This document shows positions 61,247 to 64,000 of a stretch of DNA of 64,000 nt, in pieces. The translations under genes and the position numbers were made by a program. Numbering within the stretch: position 1 is the first letter of the stretch; every line of letters starts with the position of its first letter. Below the pieces are notes generated by a model. It saw only the letters and a program-made list of their open reading frames with translations. It ran no database searches and had not been told where the DNA came from. The DNA comes from Granulosicoccus sp036478565 (GTDB lineage: Bacteria > Pseudomonadota > Gammaproteobacteria > Granulosicoccales > Granulosicoccaceae): positions 3,224,001-3,288,000 of the forward strand of contig OZ245050.1 in NCBI GenBank assembly GCA_965224525.1, given 5' to 3'.

Positions 61247-61726
61247 TTAACCGCGAACCACTTCATTCCCCAGATACAAGGCCATCACCAATGCATCTTC
61301 ACGCCCGTCGCGAGCATCATAATAGCCTTTGCGCAAACCAACTTCATTAAATCCAGATCGCTGATACAACTCGACTGCACGCGGATTTGATGGTCTTACC
61401 TCAAGAAATACTACAGTCGCTTTACGGCTGGCTGCCTGACGCAACAGACGCTCCAGCATGACACGGGCAAAGCCTTGATGCTGCGCTCTTTTGTCGATAC
61501 AGAGATTCAGAAGATGTGCCTCGTCAGCGGCAACCTGCAGAACGCTATAACCGATGATATCGCCTGCCAGCCGTAACACCTCACAAACATAGCCGGCTTT
61601 CAAGCAGTCGCGAAAAATGCCTTCATTCCATGGAAATTCATAGTTAAGCCGTTCCATGGCGCTAATGCTGGACACCTCACTGGCGCGCATGGCAGTAAAG
61701 TCCAGTTCGGAGCCTGTCATCGCCAT
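61247..61726 (-). CDS. rimI: Ribosomal protein S18 alanine N-acetyltransferase
   Basis: 159-residue GNAT acetyltransferase. Acetyl-CoA-binding motif A is LCIDKRAQHQGFARVMLERLL, followed by VVFLEVRPSNPRAVELYQRSGF and GLRKGYYDARDGREDALVMAL, the RimI-specific ending. GGAGG five bases before the ATG at 61726 decides the start; the frame begins 12 bases earlier at a TTG. RimI acetylates the N-terminus of ribosomal protein S18. The gene to the right occupies the position where holD lies in many gammaproteobacteria. Confidence 0.92.
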   Translation of the reverse strand: MAMTGSELDFTAMRASEVSSISAMERLNYEFPWNEGIFRDCLKAGYVCEVLRLAGDIIGYSVLQVAADEAHLLNLCIDKRAQHQGFARVMLERLLRQAASRKATVVFLEVRPSNPRAVELYQRSGFNEVGLRKGYYDARDGREDALVMALYLGNEVVRG

Positions 61727-61815
61727 GACTGCCTCCAAACATCCGTGTTATTCATCGTTTATCAGGGTAGTCACACAGTGAACCAGCATTGCGAAACAAT
61801 CTGGCGCGTAATTTA

Positions 61816-62568
61816 TCAGTCGGCTGCCAGCACACGCCGTACTGCCTTGAGAATTTGCCAGGCTTGCCTTTTTTGAATGGGGTCGCTCAGCAACAATGCC
61901 GGATGTGGCAATCGCCAGGCAGGTAGAGAAGCGCTGCCAAATGCAAACTGATGGTCAGAGGCAACTTCCGAGTTACCGATATTTTTCTGCAACAATAAAA
62001 CCGTGCGTACAGAATTTCCTGACAACGTCTCAACAGTTTCAGAACTCCTGGCTCCGCCAGCCTCAATTCCGCTTGCCACGGCTCCCTCGTCGTTTGTTTG
62101 CAGTATGCATTGGAGGGTGTCCTTTCGCGTCAAGCCAATTGCTCGCAACATCAGTTCAAACAACTGCGTCTCCTGGTTGTTCAGCGGTAGTTCCGCAACT
62201 TTGGGACTGGCAGCCGGCGGCTGTACCACCACCAGTACGCTTGCTTCACGACTACCAAGACAGCTCTGCCTGCTTCCACGAACTTCGAACGCTGCTATCG
62301 CTCTGTTAGGCAGTACCACGGACAACTCGGCAATTTCATCCGGCAATGCGGTAGTTGACTCGACGATTGCAGAACGGTTGGTAGATGCCGATACCACTGG
62401 TGAAATCACCGCTGTTTCAATTTCAGCGCCTGTAACGATGGCAGCTTCCGAAACGGCCGCAACAGATTCGCCTGCCAATGCGACTGTATCAACAGGTGCT
62501 TTTCTTAGCACCCAGGGCACGACGCCCATTGCATCCAGACACTGTAGCTGTCGTTTGGTATAGGGCAA
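61816..62568 (-). CDS. Uncharacterised protein with uracil-glycosylase-like ends, HolD position
   Basis: 250 residues, poorly conserved. The N-terminus (RQLQCLDAMGVVPWVLR) resembles the start of short HolD or glycosylase-like proteins found next to rimI. A long Ala/Val/Thr/Glu-rich middle (about residues 25-110) looks like a linker. ETQLFELMLRAIGLTRKDTL and the C-terminal LPAWRLPHPALLLSDPIQKRQAWQIL recall the UDG family 4 pattern (LL..ML.AIGL and HP..LL..P..K...W), but the catalytic motif is not evident. It may be a degenerate glycosylase fold that serves as a polymerase III psi-like subunit. This is tentative. Confidence 0.45.
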   Translation of the reverse strand: MPYTKRQLQCLDAMGVVPWVLRKAPVDTVALAGESVAAVSEAAIVTGAEIETAVISPVVSASTNRSAIVESTTALPDEIAELSVVLPNRAIAAFEVRGSRQSCLGSREASVLVVVQPPAASPKVAELPLNNQETQLFELMLRAIGLTRKDTLQCILQTNDEGAVASGIEAGGARSSETVETLSGNSVRTVLLLQKNIGNSEVASDHQFAFGSASLPAWRLPHPALLLSDPIQKRQAWQILKAVRRVLAAD

Positions 62569-62573
62569 GAGAG

Positions 62574-63338
62574 CTACTTCCGGACACCTTGTCGATTACG
62601 CTTGCGATACCAGCGAAACGCGGCGTAAACCGGGCCGGACAAGGCATACAGGCTTGACGCAATCAGAATCATTTTTGCCGGATCAACCGCAGTGGTGACA
62701 AACAGAAACAATAAACCAATCAGCATGGCGAAAGGTATTTTACGGTTAGCGCCAATGTCCTTGAAGCTGTAGTACGTGAAATTGCTGACCATCAACAGAC
62801 CGGTAGCAACGGTAACCAGCAACACCAGCCAAACAATATCGGGCCCATTAACACCCATCTCTACCGAGACCCATACCAGGCTGGCATTGACCGCCGCCGC
62901 CGCCGGACAGGCCAGCCCCTGAAAAAAACGCTTGTCTGCCGTACCAACGGCCACATTGAAACGTGCCAGTCGCAGTGCGCAGCACGCGGTGTAGACAAAG
63001 GCAATAACCCAGCCTAGCTGCCCATACTCGGCAGCCGGCAAGCTGGATAAAGACCATACATACATCACAAATGCCGGTGCCATGCCAAACGAGATCATGT
63101 CTGCCATGCTGTCGTACTCAGCGCCAAAGGGCGTTGTCGTGTTGGTCATGCGGGCAACACGACCATCAAAGCCGTCCAGCACCATCGCAACCACGATCGA
63201 AATTCCAGCCGTGCGGAATTCACCACCATCGGCTGCGATGATGCCGTAGAAGCCTGCAAACAGAGCGCTGGTAGTAAACAGATTGGGCAGCAAATAGATA
63301 CCACGTGACCGCCTTTTACCCACTTTGCCAGTTTTCAC
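62574..63338 (-). CDS. pssA: CDP-diacylglycerol-serine O-phosphatidyltransferase
   Basis: About 254 residues, an integral membrane CDP-alcohol phosphotransferase that makes phosphatidylserine. The signature DG(x2)AR(x8)G(x3)D(x3)D is complete in DGFDGRVARMTNTT and FGAEYDSMADMISFG. Six to eight membrane helices surround it. Start choice: an ATG at 63344 lies only one base after GGAGG, too close, while the GTG at 63338 has seven bases of spacing, so the GTG is likely used; either gives the same family start RGIYLLPNLFTTSALF. The HolD-position gene follows 5 bp downstream. ilvC lies upstream on the same strand. Confidence 0.93.
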   Translation of the reverse strand: MKTGKVGKRRSRGIYLLPNLFTTSALFAGFYGIIAADGGEFRTAGISIVVAMVLDGFDGRVARMTNTTTPFGAEYDSMADMISFGMAPAFVMYVWSLSSLPAAEYGQLGWVIAFVYTACCALRLARFNVAVGTADKRFFQGLACPAAAAVNASLVWVSVEMGVNGPDIVWLVLLVTVATGLLMVSNFTYYSFKDIGANRKIPFAMLIGLLFLFVTTAVDPAKMILIASSLYALSGPVYAAFRWYRKRNRQGVRK

Positions 63339-63425
63339 TTGCATACCTCCTTACAACCCTTGTGCCGGCGCATTTGTAGCAGGCGGAACACTGCTCAGTG
63401 CACCGGCATTGTCGGCGGCTCAGCT

Positions 63426-64000
63426 TCAATTAATACTTTTGTCCACTTTTGCCGAAGCCTTGATCCACGGCATCATGCTTCGCAACCGCTCACCGACAAC
63501 TTCGATGGGATGAGCATAAGCCAGACGTCGTTTGGCTTTCAAGGTGGCAGCACCAGCCTGGTTTTCCTGAATAAAATCACGCGCGAATTCTCCGTTCTGG
63601 ATCTCTGTCAGAATACGCTTCATCTCGGCCCGGGTTTCATCGGTAATGATGCGTGGTCCGGTCTTGATATCGCCGTACTCAGCTGTATTGGATATGGAAT
63701 AGCGCATATTGGCAATACCACCCTCATACATCAAATCAACAATCAGCTTGAGTTCGTGCAAACACTCGAAATAGGCCATTTCCGGCGCATAGCCCGCTTC
63801 CACCAGTGTTTCAAATCCGGCTTGCACCAAGGCTGTTGTACCACCGCACAGGACAACCTGTTCGCCAAACAGATCGGTTTCAGTCTCTTCCTTGAATGTG
63901 GTTTCGATGACCCCTGCCCGACCACCACCATTGGCAGAGGCGTATGACAGTGCAATTTGGGATGCCTGACCGGAAGCATCCTGAGCTACCGCAATCAAAG
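63426..64000 (-). CDS. ilvC: Ketol-acid reductoisomerase, N-terminal part outside the window
   Basis: The last 190 or so residues of the branched-chain amino acid enzyme that isomerises and reduces acetolactate. The knotted helical domain is recognisable: GVIETTFKEETETDLFGEQ with the magnesium-binding Asp and Glu, VLCGGTTALVQAGFETLVEAGY, FECLHELKLIVDLMYEGGI and YSISNTAEYGD. The C-terminal MMPWIKASAKVDKSIN is short, so it is the class I form. The frame runs off the right edge. pssA follows after an 80-bp gap that includes its ribosome site. Confidence 0.96.
   Translation of the reverse strand, partial: LIAVAQDASGQASQIALSYASANGGGRAGVIETTFKEETETDLFGEQVVLCGGTTALVQAGFETLVEAGYAPEMAYFECLHELKLIVDLMYEGGIANMRYSISNTAEYGDIKTGPRIITDETRAEMKRILTEIQNGEFARDFIQENQAGAATLKAKRRLAYAHPIEVVGERLRSMMPWIKASAKVDKSIN

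Noticed and set aside
1..64000. CRISPR arrays, tRNA or rRNA genes, prophage genes
   Set aside because: No regularly spaced repeats, cloverleaf-like sequences or phage structural genes were recognised anywhere in the window by eye.

Overview
The window looks like the chromosome of a heterotrophic, probably marine or aquatic, gammaproteobacterium. The reasons are the core genes prfC, rapA, xthA, rimI, pssA and ilvC in proteobacterial form, outer-membrane barrels and lipoproteins, TRAP and ABC importers, and base composition close to balanced as judged by eye. I see no tRNA, rRNA, CRISPR array or prophage.

Layout. 1-3.7 kb is accessory: the right part of an IS21-family element, an AT-rich orphan gene and a VapBC toxin-antitoxin pair whose start codon lies in a 10-bp inverted repeat. 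3.9-9.4 kb is a catabolic/uptake cluster: Fe(II)/2-oxoglutarate oxygenase, amino-acid-type ABC permease, binding protein, second permease, AhpD-like protein and NicX/M29-like protein, with no ATPase gene. 9.6-12 kb holds an AraC regulator divergent from a Tat-exported DUF3047-like protein. 12.3-18.9 kb is a sugar-acid module: fused TRAP DctQM, a new 41-residue membrane ORF, DctP, an IlvD/Edd-type aldonate dehydratase and a DenD-like dehydrogenase. 19-28 kb is a leftward Bat-type operon (MoxR, DUF58, a possible 29-residue ORF, DUF4381, BatA, BatB, BatC, BatD), possibly ending in an Omp85-like outer-membrane gene. 28-33.5 kb carries a lipoprotein with Ig-like domains, a small barrel, a DUF1223 protein, an acetate kinase fused to a PduL-type phosphotransacylase, and a cold-shock gene that seems to start at TTG.

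34-37.7 kb holds rapA and xthA, followed by a leftward SGNH/SASA esterase lipoprotein and an AT-rich, frameshifted methyltransferase. 40.8-46.2 kb is a tightly overlapped leftward operon with the order and domains of mxaRSACKL, the methanol dehydrogenase maturation genes, but without mxaFJGI in view. 46.3-52.6 kb is a purine module: BMP-family nucleoside ABC importer divergent from guanine deaminase. 52.7-57 kb has a ferredoxin-NADP reductase-like flavoprotein, tandem YfaZ-like barrels and prfC. 57-58 kb has an intact AbiEi antitoxin gene, two operator-like repeats and only a broken C-terminal remnant of its AbiEii toxin. 58.2-61.1 kb is a GH20 hexosaminidase/SIS deaminase pair for amino-sugar use. 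61.2-64 kb has rimI, a HolD/uracil-glycosylase-like gene, pssA and the end of ilvC.

How the parts fit together: two separate MoxR-AAA/VWA assembly systems sit 13 kb apart, one Bat-like and one Mxa-like. Nutrient modules pair an importer with its first catabolic enzymes (sugar acids, purines, amino sugars, and one unknown nitrogenous substrate). The most unusual items are the AckA-PduL fusion, the mxa maturation operon without its client enzyme, the eroded AbiE system and the unassigned 3.9-9.4 kb cluster. All functions are inferred from sequence motifs recognised by eye; no searches were run.
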